Shown: positions 40,412-53,260 of the stretch, in pieces
Layout: the number at the start of each line of letters is the position of its first letter
Numbering within the stretch: position 1 is the first letter of the stretch
Source: Cliona cf. orientalis
Lineage: Eukaryota; Porifera; Demospongiae; Clionaida; Clionaidae
Direction: 5' to 3'
Length of the DNA stretch: 64,000 nt
NCBI GenBank assembly: GCA_963930775.1
Contig: OZ005694.1
Coordinates: forward strand, 6,131,054-6,195,053
Program-made: the position numbers and the translations under genes
The notes under the pieces: model-generated
The model's input: the letters and a program-made list of their open reading frames with translations, nothing else
What the model was told of the DNA's origin: nothing
Database searches by the model: none

Positions 40412-40514
40412 GGTGGCATCGTCTATATTATATATAGAATGTATACATTATAATATTATACTAGTATATTAGAGATTACATCATCACACGGAAGCTTATA
40501 TGAAGAAGCACCCT

Positions 40515-41105
40515 GAGTGTCCACACCAACTCATCTTCAAATGAGCTTCCTAAGGTATTTGTATAGGTCCTAGTTCAACTGTATTTAAGGTTAGTTATAG
40601 TGTATATAAATCATGAGGCTGCCTTCTGCTATCAAAAGTTCCACCGGACTCTGTTTCACTGAATCATCTCTTATACAGAAAACCTTGGGATTTGGGCTAT
40701 ACAATGAAGTCTAAATATTGGCCATTGAAAGTGGTCTCAAAAGCCATCAGAAGCAATCTCTGAGGTTGTAAATTACAAAATTTTCCTGGGGGAGCATGCC
40801 TCCAGACCCCCCTAGTTTTGCATGCATATGCATGCATTTGCTCCACGTTCTGACTTAAAGCTGGCCGGACCACATGTAAATTGCTTCCTCCAGGCCTGTA
40901 GTGCCGTACCACATTATTCTTACTATTCAGCTGCTGCAAAGGGTTGGTTGAAGAAAGAGCTTGCCAACCGGGCCCTTTGCGTGCAGCTGGAGTCCTGCTG
41001 CAACAAACTGAGTATAAAAAATTAATTCAAATTCAAGGGTTTTAAAGGTACCTACTGTGCATTCATGTTTGCACTCGATCACCATACATGTGCGCATGCA
41101 CACGC

Positions 41106-41143
<38 letters not shown>

Positions 41144-41678
41144 ATGCACACACAACACACAGAGAGCGACTAACATCCGGGAGAAAACAAGAACTTACAA
41201 TTAAGTTGTAATCAAAAATTTTAATACCTTCAGTCAAATTAAGTTACAGCTTAGAGTAAATGGCAATTGCATGCATGTAGCTATCTTGCTAATAATTCGA
41301 TCATCAATTAATTTTCGTCATTGTGTGCAACAAAGTGATTGATAATAATTGATGGGCAGTGATGATTAATCTGACTGCAATTTGAAAGTGGTGCAAGAAA
41401 ATTAGTGTCGGAGGAGGGGTTCAGTTCTAATGGCCATATCGCGGCTAGGCTTCTGCAAATTTGCGTGGATGGTCACGTGGAATCTGGTGGCACGACTAGA
41501 CTGCACATGTACACGTACACAGGTAAGACAGACAGATAGAACGACTACCATAACTCTATGGCACAAGTGCCGAGGATTAATTATTAATTTCTATATATAA
41601 CATGTTATTAATTTCATTAGGGCTATCAGAGTAGCTCAATCTCTCCACAATAATTGTTTAACCGTTTTGATCAGTTAA
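40515..41678. other. Spacer, no gene recognised
   Basis: Contains the palindrome-like motif GGGGGAGCATGCCTCCAG at 40790, shared with the 27633 MITE, and a (CA)n tract at about 41100-41140. An open frame at 40822-41025 has no recognisable features. Confidence 0.45.
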
Positions 41679-42191
41679 CTAAGCTACTTGGCTTTTCAGT
41701 GTGTATTCAATGGTTGCCTCTCCAGGATTGCAATCAAATGATTCTGTTTGTTTCCCAGTTTTCAAATCAATCTCTTGTGTAGGACAGAGTGGATCAGGAT
41801 CGCTGCTAACACCATCATCGTCCAAGATACGAACTGTAATCTTCTTCCATGACACTGTGTTTTTGAATACCAGATGACCATCATTCCAGATTGGGCTATT
41901 GGTACCTCCCTGGGTTGGTGTCGTCAATGTTCTTGTACCGCCTTTTTCATCAGTTGCAGTCACTTCCATGTATGGATCGCTTTGACCGGCCGGCCAGATG
42001 TCCAGGTCATCCAAGTTAGTTGCACTACCCTTTATTTCAAGCTGGCTATATATGTTTGATCCAACACATTCCTCAGCGACTGCATTTTCAGTATCATCCT
42101 GCAGCTGATTGCACTGGATTTCGGATGCGCCACTGATGCCCTGCATAATGGTCATGCTGATGATGCCCACCAAGATTGCAGTCTTAGCCAT
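41679..42191 (-). CDS. Small secreted C2-like domain protein, 170 residues
   Basis: The start is the ATG at 42191 (MAKTAILVGIISMTIMQGIS), a clear signal peptide with likely cleavage after GISGA. An open frame extends further upstream, but CTCCACAG just before this ATG looks like a splice acceptor, so a 5' untranslated exon is likely. The mature part resembles a C2 domain: LEIKGSATNLDDLDIWP, then GQSDPYMEV, NSPIWND, LVFKN and ITVRILDDDG, matching the core strands and the Asp positions of calcium loops 1 and 3. Two Cys pairs (CNQLQ..EEC and LCPT..DCNPG) fit a secreted protein. A perforin-style or stand-alone extracellular C2 role is possible but not shown. Pieces of a paralogue flank the retroelement at 50100-53700. 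Confidence 0.75.
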   Translation of the reverse strand: MAKTAILVGIISMTIMQGISGASEIQCNQLQDDTENAVAEECVGSNIYSQLEIKGSATNLDDLDIWPAGQSDPYMEVTATDEKGGTRTLTTPTQGGTNSPIWNDGHLVFKNTVSWKKITVRILDDDGVSSDPDPLCPTQEIDLKTGKQTESFDCNPGEATIEYTLKSQVA

Positions 42192-43864
42192 CAATAGGGA
42201 CACCTGTGGAGTACAGGTAGAATTTAATACACTGTGGCTTACATTTGCACTCAGTACAGTATACAAACCGTAGTTGAGTTCTTGGTCTTCAAAAATATGT
42301 TCGTATTATTGAAAGAAGCTAGCTTAGTCTATATTATGCACTGTGGCAAGTTAATAATTAATCTGAGTCACTTCAAATCCTTTTATAGAAAAAAATGGCA
42401 AGCCTGTAGGCTGATGAAGCTATGTATGCATGCAGTGTATTAAGATACAATATTAATATTTTTATTGCAATTAACACAGCACCCACAGATCTGTCATACC
42501 TTCCATTTAAAGTTCCAGTGTTCAGGAATCCAACTACTTTAGGGTTCCTTATTCAAAAGGAGAGCATTGTTCGGTAGCATATTAGGTAGTCTCTTGCTGG
42601 CAGTGACACTTCCTCTGTTCCTTCCACCTGTTTCAAGTTCCTATATTATAATGGTGCAAGATTCATTAGACGGGTATCATCAAGTTTTGGTAGTACACTA
42701 AAGCATAGTAGCTACTTGTCTTAGAGGTATGTATCAATTGTGATAGATTTCATACCACAGGCCAAGGTGATATTTTACAACGCTCTTGCAGCATGGCCTA
42801 CTCCCATGGCCCAGTTTTTTAGTGTCCAACATTGGAGCTGAAAACAAACTTAAGGCTACCTCTGGCACCATATTATCCTATAGCCTTATAATATGTATAT
42901 GCATGATTCTATAGTCATACATATACACACACACACTCACTCGCACAGACAAATGGTGTAAGGACTGCTACTACGTAATAATATTATGATCATGCCCCCC
43001 TAGACACTACACAGCTAGCTAACTGGCACTTTAGGCATATTTTTTTCTGGAGCCGGAGGCTAGGAACTCTCACAAACTCATCAACGCTATCACTAGTGTG
43101 GTGTTGACACCCGAAGTCCAACCAGATTATAGCACTGTCGATGGGACGTTTTTTTTTTATCTTCTTTGACAACCCATGGAGCTGAAGCCATGCAGGTCCC
43201 TGTTTTATGGCTAGGTATATGCTGGAGCTGTTGGGATAAAGTGACTTGCTCAAAGTCACAACCCAAGACCTTAACCACTGCATCATGTTGCTCCACATAA
43301 ACACACACACACGCATATGCATGCATGCATACATGCATGTGCACATATATAATATACACACAGTGATATGCACACACAAGTTCAACACTCATGGTACAAT
43401 ACATTATAGATGCATGAGTTCACTACCCACTAAATGGAGTCTTCTTGTATGATATTGTGTATAATGTTATTACACTGACACCGTATTAGCTACATGCATG
43501 CATACAATACACCTGTAACAATGGGACATGTATGGTAAACTACATGATATAAAACATAAGTTACCTATCCTAATCAACTAATTAAAGGCTATAGGGTACT
43601 TTTGACCTATAGTGAATAAATACTTTGCTTACTGCTACAATGTATACGAACAATGAAATTGTATCACGCCAGGCTAATGAAATTGCACACAGAATATAAG
43701 TACTTTCTTAGCTATAGTCTACTTATAAGCATATAAACAAAACTGTTGTACTACATGGAAAGTTAGGTGCATGATTAGTACTATACCTACGGTTTATATG
43801 TCTACTATAGTTGAATAATTATGCAGTCACTTCACTCAGTATTAATTATGATGTAGTTCAGAAA
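42192..43864. other. Spacer between C2-like gene and first beta-helix gene copy
   Basis: Holds the likely 5' exon region of the C2-like gene (exact exon not resolved), a SINE (43012-43297), and from 43300 onward a 3' flank shared with the other two membrane gene copies (ACACACAAGTTCAACACTCA, then TGGAGTCTTCTTGTATGATA). Confidence 0.5.
43012..43297 (-). mobile_element. tRNA-derived SINE, copy a
   Basis: Read on the minus strand: head GTGGAGCAACATGATGCAGT then GGTTAAGGTCTTGGG (tRNA A-box-like), followed directly by TGTGACTTTGAGCAAGTCAC TTTATCCC, a segment that resembles the core of MIR/CORE-SINEs. The B-box half of the head is missing in this copy but present in copy b. The tail is around GTGCCAGTTAGC. 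Confidence 0.65.
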
Positions 43865-46800
43865 TTATGTATTGTACTCCTCCAGCAATGGCTCTCGCAG
43901 TTCAGAACGTGCGCCAGTGTCAACTTGCATAAGCTGTAGGATAGGTTGCTCAGGTTTGTCTATCACTGAACTAGTAGGTGCTGTAGATGGTGACTTAACT
44001 GAGACCTGTAATCCCTCGTGAAATTGTGCAGCTCTCAAGTTTCTCCCAAAGCAAACCTTCCACATCTTCATTTTCATAACAATTTCAGTGAAAGTATGAT
44101 ACATTACTACTCCCAAAAACTGAAGAAGCATAATAGCTACCGATGTATCACTAATGGCCTCCTTCGCTCTCTCATTCTCTATTATGTTGGTAAAAATAGT
44201 TGAGGTGCAGAGAACAACAATATTGATCAGGATGGAAGTTTCTAGAATCTCTATGGGCCATTTCTTGTAAATCCGACTGTTAATTCCTGTAATTTCCTTT
44301 AGAAAAAGCATAACAGATATATGATCAATCCAATGATCAGCAGATTCACATTAGGATTGCCTGAAACATTGATTGCTGATACAACACAGAGTATGATACG
44401 AACTACCAAGAGCAGTCCAGTCCAGTATCGATTCCTTGGTGTATGGGGAGCATGGTATGTTTCAATAAAGTGAGACATCTTTTGACATTTTACCAATTTA
44501 AGAAATTTAGTGTCACTAAAGTAAGCTAGCCACTGCCAAGAGAAAACAAGTGCTGTGAAAGTAATGCATAAAAGAAGTAACGAGAGTGCTCCAATACCAA
44601 GAGGGATGTGCTTTCCTCTGAAAAATTCAACAGAAGCATCTGGCAGCCACCGTACCTTGTTTGTAGGCCCAGGAAAACTAATGATAACAAATGATAGTGC
44701 TCTTATGATGATATTAAGTAGTTTGGCATAAGAAAACAAGATAAGGGTAGCTAAAGTTGCCACTGGATTCTTCTTTCCAATAAAGTGTGAAAATTTATCT
44801 GACCATTCGCTCACTAAAATAATCGTTATCACGAGAAAGATGACATAAGTGGGAAATAATACCTCAATCCATATCTTGGAGTAAGCATTCATTCCCTTAA
44901 AGAAGCACAAATCAAATCCCAATTCAAGATTAAGCCATGACACAAACACACTAGACAATGTTATTCTAGAATGTGATAAACTTGGGATGAAGTTGTACAA
45001 AACATTGACGTAGAAGATAATTCCATTGAGAGTTCCAACAGCTACTGTCAAGTTAAGTATCAAAATTACTGATACTAATACTAAGCCAGAAACTAAGGAA
45101 CCAAAAAGCTGTAGCACCAACAGTGCTGGCCAATAATGCGGGCAAGATATGCAATGAACTGTGCCTAGGGATAAACTAAAGTCAGGCTTACAAGTACCAC
45201 AGAGTAGACCAGATCGCTGACGTTGACACTGAGCATCAGATCCATTAGGCTCGCTTATGTTGATTAGAATGTTTGAGCCTGGAGGATAGCAGTAATCCAG
45301 AGGGCAGTGGGGATAGACCAAGTACCCACTGGACGAGGATCCATAACTACTGACATAGCTGATCCAAGGGTTACCTTTCCTAAGAATACTCTTGGTTTTG
45401 AAATCGCAGCTTTTAATGTATTTATTAAGCTTTGAATCACACTCGCACACACAATTTATGTTGTCAGAAATTTTAGGCTGGAAACCAATATTGGACACTC
45501 ACAAGCAGTAAAATTAATTAGCACTTTTCTCTGAGACGGTGTTGCATCTTTGCAAGGGCCTTCTGCATGAATATTTAGTTGTTCCATGGAGTGAGGAGAG
45601 AAAATTTGATACTGGAGTGATGTGCAACCTTCAGTATTTGTTTGATTTGACTGGTTGATGCCTAATCCACCAAGGTTAGACAACAAAGAGCTTAGTATGT
45701 TTACATTGCTCAGAGGGTTTCCAACTTGATCTACTGCTACTAATGGTATTTCAAACATTTCTCCCTTTTTCTTTTGGATAGGAGGCAGTTGATGGTCACA
45801 GTCTGGATGGCCACTTTCGTTACAGAAACAAATGCGAACAGGCTCTGAACCAATAGAGGTCAGCTTAATGTTGCTATAAATTTTAAAATGCTCTATGCCA
45901 TCAATAATAATATTATTGTACGTTTGAAACCAAGATTGACGTGATTCGGAGTAAATCAGAGAAAATGGACTGACTGTGCATCGATCAAGAAGTCCTCCGT
46001 AAAGATCATTTCCAGAAATGTTGCCTCTATTGTTGGTGAAATTGACATATTATATTATATATATTTTATGGCATAGACTCCCTGCAAGCTTAGTGCCTGT
46101 ATAAAGCATTCGGTGTTGGATGATTGAACATGAAAGGAAGAACTAGCACATATTCCAGAATTTGTGTTATCATCTACATAAATTGCACCACCATAGTTAG
46201 CCTCATTCCGTTCAAACATGAAAGGTTGCACATGTATATCAGTGAGCAATGCATAATTATTAATTTTGATGAAAATATACAACTTTGCATTGACTTCAAG
46301 TGAGACTGCACCTCCTTTGATGGCATGGTTGTCAGTGAAAATAATTTGTGATACACGGACATATTCTGAACCGTTAATATCTACTACTAATACATTGAAA
46401 GTTGTCCCAATAGATGAACTAATAGCATGAATTGCTCCTCCTCTTTCACCTGCAACATTTCCCAGAAATAAAAGTTTGCCATTATCTTGACATTTAAGTT
46501 CACTCTGATACAGAAAGATTGCGCCCCCATTTTTTTCAGCTGTGTTATCGGATAGAGTAGCATTTCCTGTTATATACACTTGACTCTCAGTTGCGTATAC
46601 AGCTCCACCACTTTCAGCAAAATTATGTTTAAAATTGCATAATCCACTGAGGATAATTTCACTTTGAAATGCTGTAATCGCACCCCCTTCTGAATACATG
46701 GTACTGTTTGTACTTGATGGATAGGAATTGATAAAAGTGGCATTACCAGCAATTGTAACGTTGCTGTTGTAAGCAAATATTGAGCCAATATTTGTCGTAA

Positions 46801-48254
46801 ATTCTGAGAATCCTGATACTATACATGTGCTTTCAATGAAGTATATTATTCCTAAACTGGCAGTGTTTTTAGAAAATATTGTATTGTGCAGTAATATGTG
46901 TGCATCCTGCACACTATAGAGCACTCCTCCTACATTTGATGAAAAAGCACTATCTGATATCCATATCTCTTTTGAATAGGTAGAACATATTGTACCGTAA
47001 TAATCCTTTTCAATCGCTGTATTCTTGGTAAAGTTACTGTTGCTTACATATAGTAGGTGAACACTGCCTATACTAACTGCACTTCCACCTGCACCAGCAA
47101 AATTCCCAAAGATTTCACATTCATAGAAGTGCAGCGTACCAAAATTGACACTAATAGCACCTCCAGAATACTGCAGGGCTTTGTTGAATAACAATTTGCT
47201 TTCAGTCAAGTTTGAAGTGACATTTTCTAGATACATAACACCCCCTTCAAAGTCAGCAGTGTTGCCTTCATAGTGGCTATTAATATCTACAAAAATTCCC
47301 TCTATTGATTGTATTACTCCACCAGATCGGGCAGCCCTATTGAACAAAAACGAACTTGTAGTGATGTTTAAGTAGGTTCTCTGCGCATAAATGACTCCCC
47401 CATAACCCTCAGCTGCAATATTTGAAGCAAAATAACCATTACTCATACTGACTGAGCTTTCAAAAAGTGCAAATACTCCACCTCCATGACCACCTGCTAC
47501 TGAATTGTTCTGAAAGTTGCTAAATTGAATTGTGATAGTAGAATTGTAAGAGTATAGAACACCTCCAAGGCATACACTTGCATTACCATATAAAGCTTCA
47601 TTATTCTTGAAAGAACTATTCCTTATTTCAATGGCACTATCCACTGCAAATATTGCTGCACCAAGTTCAGCTCTATTTCTTTCAAAACTTACACCAAAAA
47701 GAGTAATGCTGCTCGCTTGTGAAACAATCACTCCAGCATTGCCATATGCATACCTCCATTCATGATCTAAATCTAAATCAAATATTATGAAGTACGCTCT
47801 CTGCAGTTGCAACTGACCATATGAATTGAACAAGAAAGTACTATTTATGATGTCCATATCTGTGTGATTCGCTTGTAATCGACAACTCCTGAACTCCGTG
47901 TTGTAAATATCAGCTAATGCAGTATTGATGAAATCAATTCTGCCTGAATGAGTGCATTGTAGCTATTGTCGAGTTCGCTGAGTGGTTGGATTTCTTTAAT
48001 ATCCTCACCATCAGGTTTCTTTGAAATGTGAGCGTGGAGGTCAAAGTATGATATCCAGAGTAAAACTTTAGTGTAACATTGGAGTAAATGTTTCTTACAG
48101 TAAACTGAGACAGGGTAAGGCATTGCTCTCCTTCTAAACAGACATCACTCAATGAAGGTTTAATGTAGAACTCACTCTGGCAGGATACAAGAGCAATATA
48201 GGCTGTTAAGATAAAAATAACGGTGGACAAATTTAACCTTTTGGCCCAGCACAT
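43865..48254 (-). pseudogene. Beta-helix multi-pass membrane protein, copy 1, frame broken
   Basis: The start (48254, MCWAKRLNLSTVIFILTAYI) gives a good signal peptide, followed by EFYIKPSLSDVCLEGEQC, the family's N-terminal motif. Aligned with copy 2 it loses frame about four times: near 47957 (four extra bases, GCTA), near 46060 (an expanded AT run), near 45490 (extra AT, CCAATATTGG for CCAATTGG) and near 44315 (extra AT, ATCATATATCTG for ATCATATCTG). Between breaks the frames stay open (600, 399 and 148 codons), so decay is recent, or some breaks are assembly errors. The beta-helix is shorter than in copy 2: one of two duplicated modules and about 80 further residues are absent. Confidence 0.78.
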
Positions 48255-50099
48255 GATGCGCGCAGTGTCCTGATTATTAAGTGATTCTTAGACTAGCTAA
48301 ATTGAATATATAACTGCTTATTTTCCAGTCAAAGTAGCAGATCTCTCTTGCCAGCTGCTATGAAGAGCAAAAGGACTCAAAAAGACTATTAATAATCATA
48401 GCTATAATAAAATTTTGGATGCCAATTTATAACCTGTGCTCCAAATAGCTATCTTAAAAACATGTTTACTGTAGTTATTATGCATGGCATTTGAATTTAT
48501 CATGCATTATCATAACACTATTCAGTTTTATGATTGTGAAAGTGATTCTTTCTGTGATTATTTTATTCATAATAGATAGTCATGTCAATTGACTCAGAGG
48601 TATTCCATAAGGGAATTAAGCTCATAGCTATCCAACAATAATGTTATCCAATTGAAAGTTATTTTGCAACTTGTGTTTTCTCATGCCAATTATTGTAAAT
48701 TGATTGCCATATTAAAATTAGTACTACATGCCCTACAGCAATGGTTACTATAGCAGCAATCAGGTTTGTGATTCATGAGATCACAGCAGTTAAATGACAT
48801 GTTGCAAGTGAATTTTCACAATCTGCTTTCTGATCAAACATTTTAATACACTCATAATACATCAAAAAGTTCCTAACCTAAGCTTCTAGCCTATATAATT
48901 AATTTTGCTGAATAATGACCATTTATGGCTGCTACACAATATTATATGTTTCATCAGTAGCTGATTCATTTAAGTAACACACTTCTGCCAGTGGTGAGCA
49001 TGCATGCACTTATGTAAGTATAATTATTATTATATGACATTGTGTATTTTGCCATGGATGCACATGCAGTGTCACATAATCATGTATGGCAGATAGGATT
49101 GGAAGTACACTGCAATATTTATAATAATATAGCTATTAGATAGGCATGATTGTCAGACTCCACGCACTTTTAAAAACGCACATGGATTGACAAGTGTGGG
49201 AGTCCTCCTAGTCAGGTAGCTATACCAACTGGTGAGTGAGCTATTGCCAGTGCTATTATAGTGCAAGCTTGGGAGTGATCAATCCCAAGTTGGGTGGCAG
49301 CTGGCAGCCAGGCTAGCATATGGAAGTTCCAAGTGTGCATGAAGTCACATTTGAGGTTGATAAAGGCCATATGCAGTTTCTCTGTACATGTGGATTTACA
49401 TAGCTTTGATAATTATTGCATGCATGATTCAATGTGAGTATTAAAGGCACGCTAACCATACATACTATAGTGCATGCCCACTGAAAATTAATAATTATTG
49501 TGACATTGTGACATAATTATTTCCGGAACTCCATGCATGCAGGATCAGAGATGATTGTAAATGAATGAATTGGCCTAGAATTTTAATGAACATCTAGCTA
49601 CATGTATTATGTATACAAAATCAATTGCTTAGCTATTAGCCAGTAAGATTCAAATTATAGCCTATACATAACTCTAAACATTATTAGCTATATAGCTACC
49701 AGAATAGTTCAATGAGTTCACAATGTTATACTTGTCAATGAACTGTTTTGATCAGTAAACGTAGTTAACGGTCACTCTTCCAGGATTGCAATTATACGTT
49801 TATACTGTGGGACCCGGATTGCAAGAAATATTCTTTTTTAATGCTTAGCATTTACTACTTTAATCCAGACACTGATGGCCAGATACTGCATGCCTTGTGT
49901 TGACCATATGTCACCTTACATTCACCCAGCCAGTGAGAGCTGCTAGCTAAATTAATGACGTTCGTCATATTCAAGCGCATGCAGATATGTACACAATGCT
50001 ACCACTTTGCCATAATGTCAAGGGGCATACACATGTGCGATCCCCATGCAGCTGTCTTTGTACCATGCTTGGTAGGCGCTGACCTACCTAGGCTTTGCA
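48255..50099. other. 5' flank of copy 1 and C2-like gene remnant
   Basis: The first 130 bases upstream share CAGTCAAAGTAGCAGAT with the 5' flank of copy 2 (59645), the best candidate for a conserved promoter part. A short stretch near 49170 (CACATGGATTGACAAGT) also recurs at 60170. The end of a C2-like gene is at 49752-49800. Nothing else is recognised. Confidence 0.5.
49752..49800 (-). pseudogene. 3' remnant of a second C2-like gene
   Basis: Encodes YNCNPGRVTVNYVY and a stop at 49752-49754, aligning with FDCNPGEATIEYTLKSQVA at the end of the intact gene at 41679. The frame does not extend upstream. The matching middle piece lies at 53800-53856. Confidence 0.55.
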
Positions 50100-50270
50100 T
50101 GTTTTGAAGAACAGCCCGGATAGGGATGATGCCCAAGGCGAAGCCCCCCAAACAGGCAAAGCCCAAAGCGACTTAAAACCCGGTCACCCAAGTTAAGTTA
50201 TTAAAACAAAGCAATAAGGATATAAAGAAATCAGGGATGACGTAAGTGAGATGATTAAATACAAAGTAAC

Positions 50271-51209
50271 TTAGCTCATATGAAGTTCTGTTGATGCCAA
50301 GTTAGCAAGTTTGGCGGCTGCAACTTTGATGGCGTGTCCGTGCGAGCGTGTGTATCGCCGATAGGCATCACTTCGCCATCTGCCAAGCACCTTGATAACA
50401 CTGGTAGAAATGCCAGCATGTGATGCAGACGTAGCGGCTCCAATGCGAAAACTATGTGTGTTGAAGTTCTTGGGATCATAACCTATTCGTCCGAGGGCAT
50501 GGTGGAGATGTTTGAGGCAAGAGTTTCTTGTTAGCGGTTTACCACTTGTGAACATGAAGAGTGGTGCTGCTTGCATAGTTTGTCCCTGTTCTGTCAAATA
50601 GTTTATCATGGCTGCATGTGGGCATAATTTTCCACCTATTTGTGGGATATACACATCGTATCCATGGCCATATTGATCCGTCTTAGACCGACTAAGGTGG
50701 AAAGTGTAGTGATTCCTCGAAAAGTGAATACTGCCATTGGTTGCATGTATGCGTGGGTCGAATTCTCTTAGTGAAGGAACGGTAAATTCACTCACTCGTA
50801 GTAGCCCAAAGAATGCAAGGGTAAACGCAGCTGCCAGCATATGCCGATCTTTCCTTTGAAGTGACCGTGTATGCCGAATCTGGGAGAGTAACTTGGCTAG
50901 AATTTGTACTGTGATAGGCTCTCTCTTCCTTGTTGGTTGGAGTGAGTGAATGCGCTTAGCTCCTTTCAGTACAAGTTTCAGTATATAATTGTGACGGGTT
51001 GGATCCGAGAAGCCAGCTATTCTGTGCATCACTGTTACTGCTGACAAGTACACCCTTATTGTGGACAGAGTTAGCTCTCGAGTCATAGCGACTGCAAAAT
51101 ATGCTACTGTTTCCTTCTGCGCTGGCAAGGGGCAGGCATGATGCTGATCACAGAATTTCACAAACTTTCGAATACCCGCTCCGTAGGTTTTTCTTGTAGA
51201 TGTTGCCAT
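50271..51209 (-). CDS. Tyrosine recombinase part of the DIRS-like fossil
   Basis: A 312-codon stretch with an N-terminal SAM-like core-binding domain (TYGAGIRKFVKFC, LSTIRVYLSAV) and a catalytic domain carrying the family residues: Arg in FFGLLRVSEF, the H-x-x-R box in THSFRIGAATSA, a later Trp/His-position motif LGRWRSDAYRRYTR holding the nucleophilic Tyr. Known role in DIRS elements: integration of a circular DNA intermediate without target duplication. Confidence 0.82.
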   Translation of the reverse strand: MATSTRKTYGAGIRKFVKFCDQHHACPLPAQKETVAYFAVAMTRELTLSTIRVYLSAVTVMHRIAGFSDPTRHNYILKLVLKGAKRIHSLQPTRKREPITVQILAKLLSQIRHTRSLQRKDRHMLAAAFTLAFFGLLRVSEFTVPSLREFDPRIHATNGSIHFSRNHYTFHLSRSKTDQYGHGYDVYIPQIGGKLCPHAAMINYLTEQGQTMQAAPLFMFTSGKPLTRNSCLKHLHHALGRIGYDPKNFNTHSFRIGAATSASHAGISTSVIKVLGRWRSDAYRRYTRSHGHAIKVAAAKLANLASTELHMS

Positions 51210-53029
51210 TGAGAACTGAATGAGCTCCTTGAGGTGTGTCTTTAGAATGTTGTTAGTATTCCAGGGGTTGGAGTTGGATCTTTGCTGGCCTGCGGGGCAA
51301 GAGAGAAAAAATGTTGAAAGTATATTCTTGAAATAGCGTCCGCTATACTATTTTTGATTCCTGGAATATGCCTGATGGTTACAGTGAAGTTATTGCGTGC
51401 AGCTATAAAGAATAACTTTCTCAGTAGTATCATGAGCCTAGGCTGCTTTGAGGACTTTCCCTGCCATGCTAGTGTAATGGATTGATTGTCGCAGTGAAAA
51501 CAAATTCGTTTCTGACTCCACAGGTGTCCCCAGGTCATGGCTGCAGCAATGATGGCGAAAAGTTCCTGCCATTGGATTGATATGGTTTCTCGCTTACAAG
51601 CATCCACACATTATCGATGCCGAGCTTGCAAAAGAATGCGCGGCTGGAAGAATCTTGGGTCCACTCTCTTCGTCACCATTTCCAACCCTACACTGTTCAG
51701 GGCTTGGTGCAGTGCCCAAAAAGAACGGGAAATGGCGAATGATCATGCATTTGTCGGCCCCTACTGGACAAAGTATAAATGACCACATTTCTAAAGAACA
51801 ATACTCACTCCAATACAGTTCGGTTGATGACGCCGTGAAAATCCTCACTGCACTTGGCAAAGGTGCACTAATGGCTAAAGTGGACCTGAAATCAGCATTT
51901 CGAGTCGTACCTGTTCACTCAACTGACTGGGATCTGTTAGGGAGGGGAGATTTTTGGCTTTTATCGGGCTGCGAGGGCCGTCGTATCCTATTTTTACTCC
52001 GTATTTCATACCATGTAGCAGCCAGGATACCCAGGCTCTGTCGGGGTGTGTCTTTAGCTCTCTTTCGAATTGAAAGTGTCGTAGTGGCGTATGAGCCCGC
52101 TGGGGCTCAGTTGGATTTCTTGGGGCACCCTTTTGCAGGGTGGTCCCCAAGGCACCCCTGGTGCCAGCACACGTGAGCAAAGCTGCATTCACTTCCTCTT
52201 GTGCACTTTCCGTAGTTGAATCGTCTACAGATTTCTTGCCCACCTGGTGTATGGGAAACTCTTGTTGGGTTAGATGATGTTGGGGTGGCGGCTGGTGGTC
52301 CCAAGCGGGCAAGTACGGGCACTTTCTCACGAAAGGACTGCGTGCGCTGAGGTACAGCTCTAATAGTTCGTCTACCTCATCTTCCTCCTCTAGCAGCTCG
52401 TCGTCCAGTAGGAGCAGCAGCAGCAGCAGCAGCTGGACAAGCGATAGCGATCGTGGTCGTCATCGGCACCACTCCATGGATGATTGGCTAAATCCAGCTG
52501 CTAGTGGATCGATACCGTGTGCTCCCCCGTTATCGCGGCAACTGCAGCATGCCATTCAGAGGGGTAAGTATGTATCCTTCTCTAAGCTACTCCTTCCACA
52601 TAATACCCCACCAATAATAAATCCAATAAAAACCAAACCCCACCCCAAAAAGACGAAACAACGTGTCACAGATCTCTGTACCTGGTTGGAGGCCTGGAAT
52701 AGGTATCTTTGTACCAGAGTGGCTGCTAACCCCTCCATGGCTTTGGAATTAGTTAAATATCCGACCATGATGGTCATGTTTTTCAAGCACCATCCAGCGG
52801 ACGCCTGCATTCAGTACGACAAACTATTCCGCCAGGCAGCAGCACAAGATCGCACTCTCAGGTGGGATACAGTCAAAAATGATATCTATGTTTGGGCAGT
52901 GACCCAACCCTCACTCCGCCAGCCGGGTGCTGAACTTCTCTGGTATCGGTGTCGCTTTCGAGGGTTTGAGTAACGCCTACGGGATCGATGTGTCCTGCTG
53001 AGCCGGTGTAGCGTATGAGGGTGCTCACC

Positions 53030-53260
53030 GCTGGGAGAGACACCCCTGCGTGAGTGATGTCTACCGCTGGGTAGGTGTGGAGTACGAGGATGCTCACCGC
53101 TGGGCGAGACACTCCTGTTTGAGTGATGCCTACCGCTGGGTAGGTGTGGAGTACGAGGATGCTCACCGCTGGGCGAGACACTCCTGTGTGAGTGATGCCT
53201 ACCGCTGGGTAGGTGGTAGTGGTCACCGCTGGGTGAGACACTCGTGTGGGGTCGGGATCT
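53030..53260. repeat. 69-bp tandem repeat, about three copies
   Basis: TGAGTGATGYCTACCGCTGG recurs at 53051, 53120 and 53189. The unit is 23 codons, and on the minus strand gives a repeated HTYPAVGITQTGVSRPAVS-like block within the gag region of the retroelement. Confidence 0.85.

Noticed and set aside
40822-41025. Small 67-codon gene
   Set aside because: No conserved domain, start context or neighbouring exon; nearby sequence is dispersed repeat.
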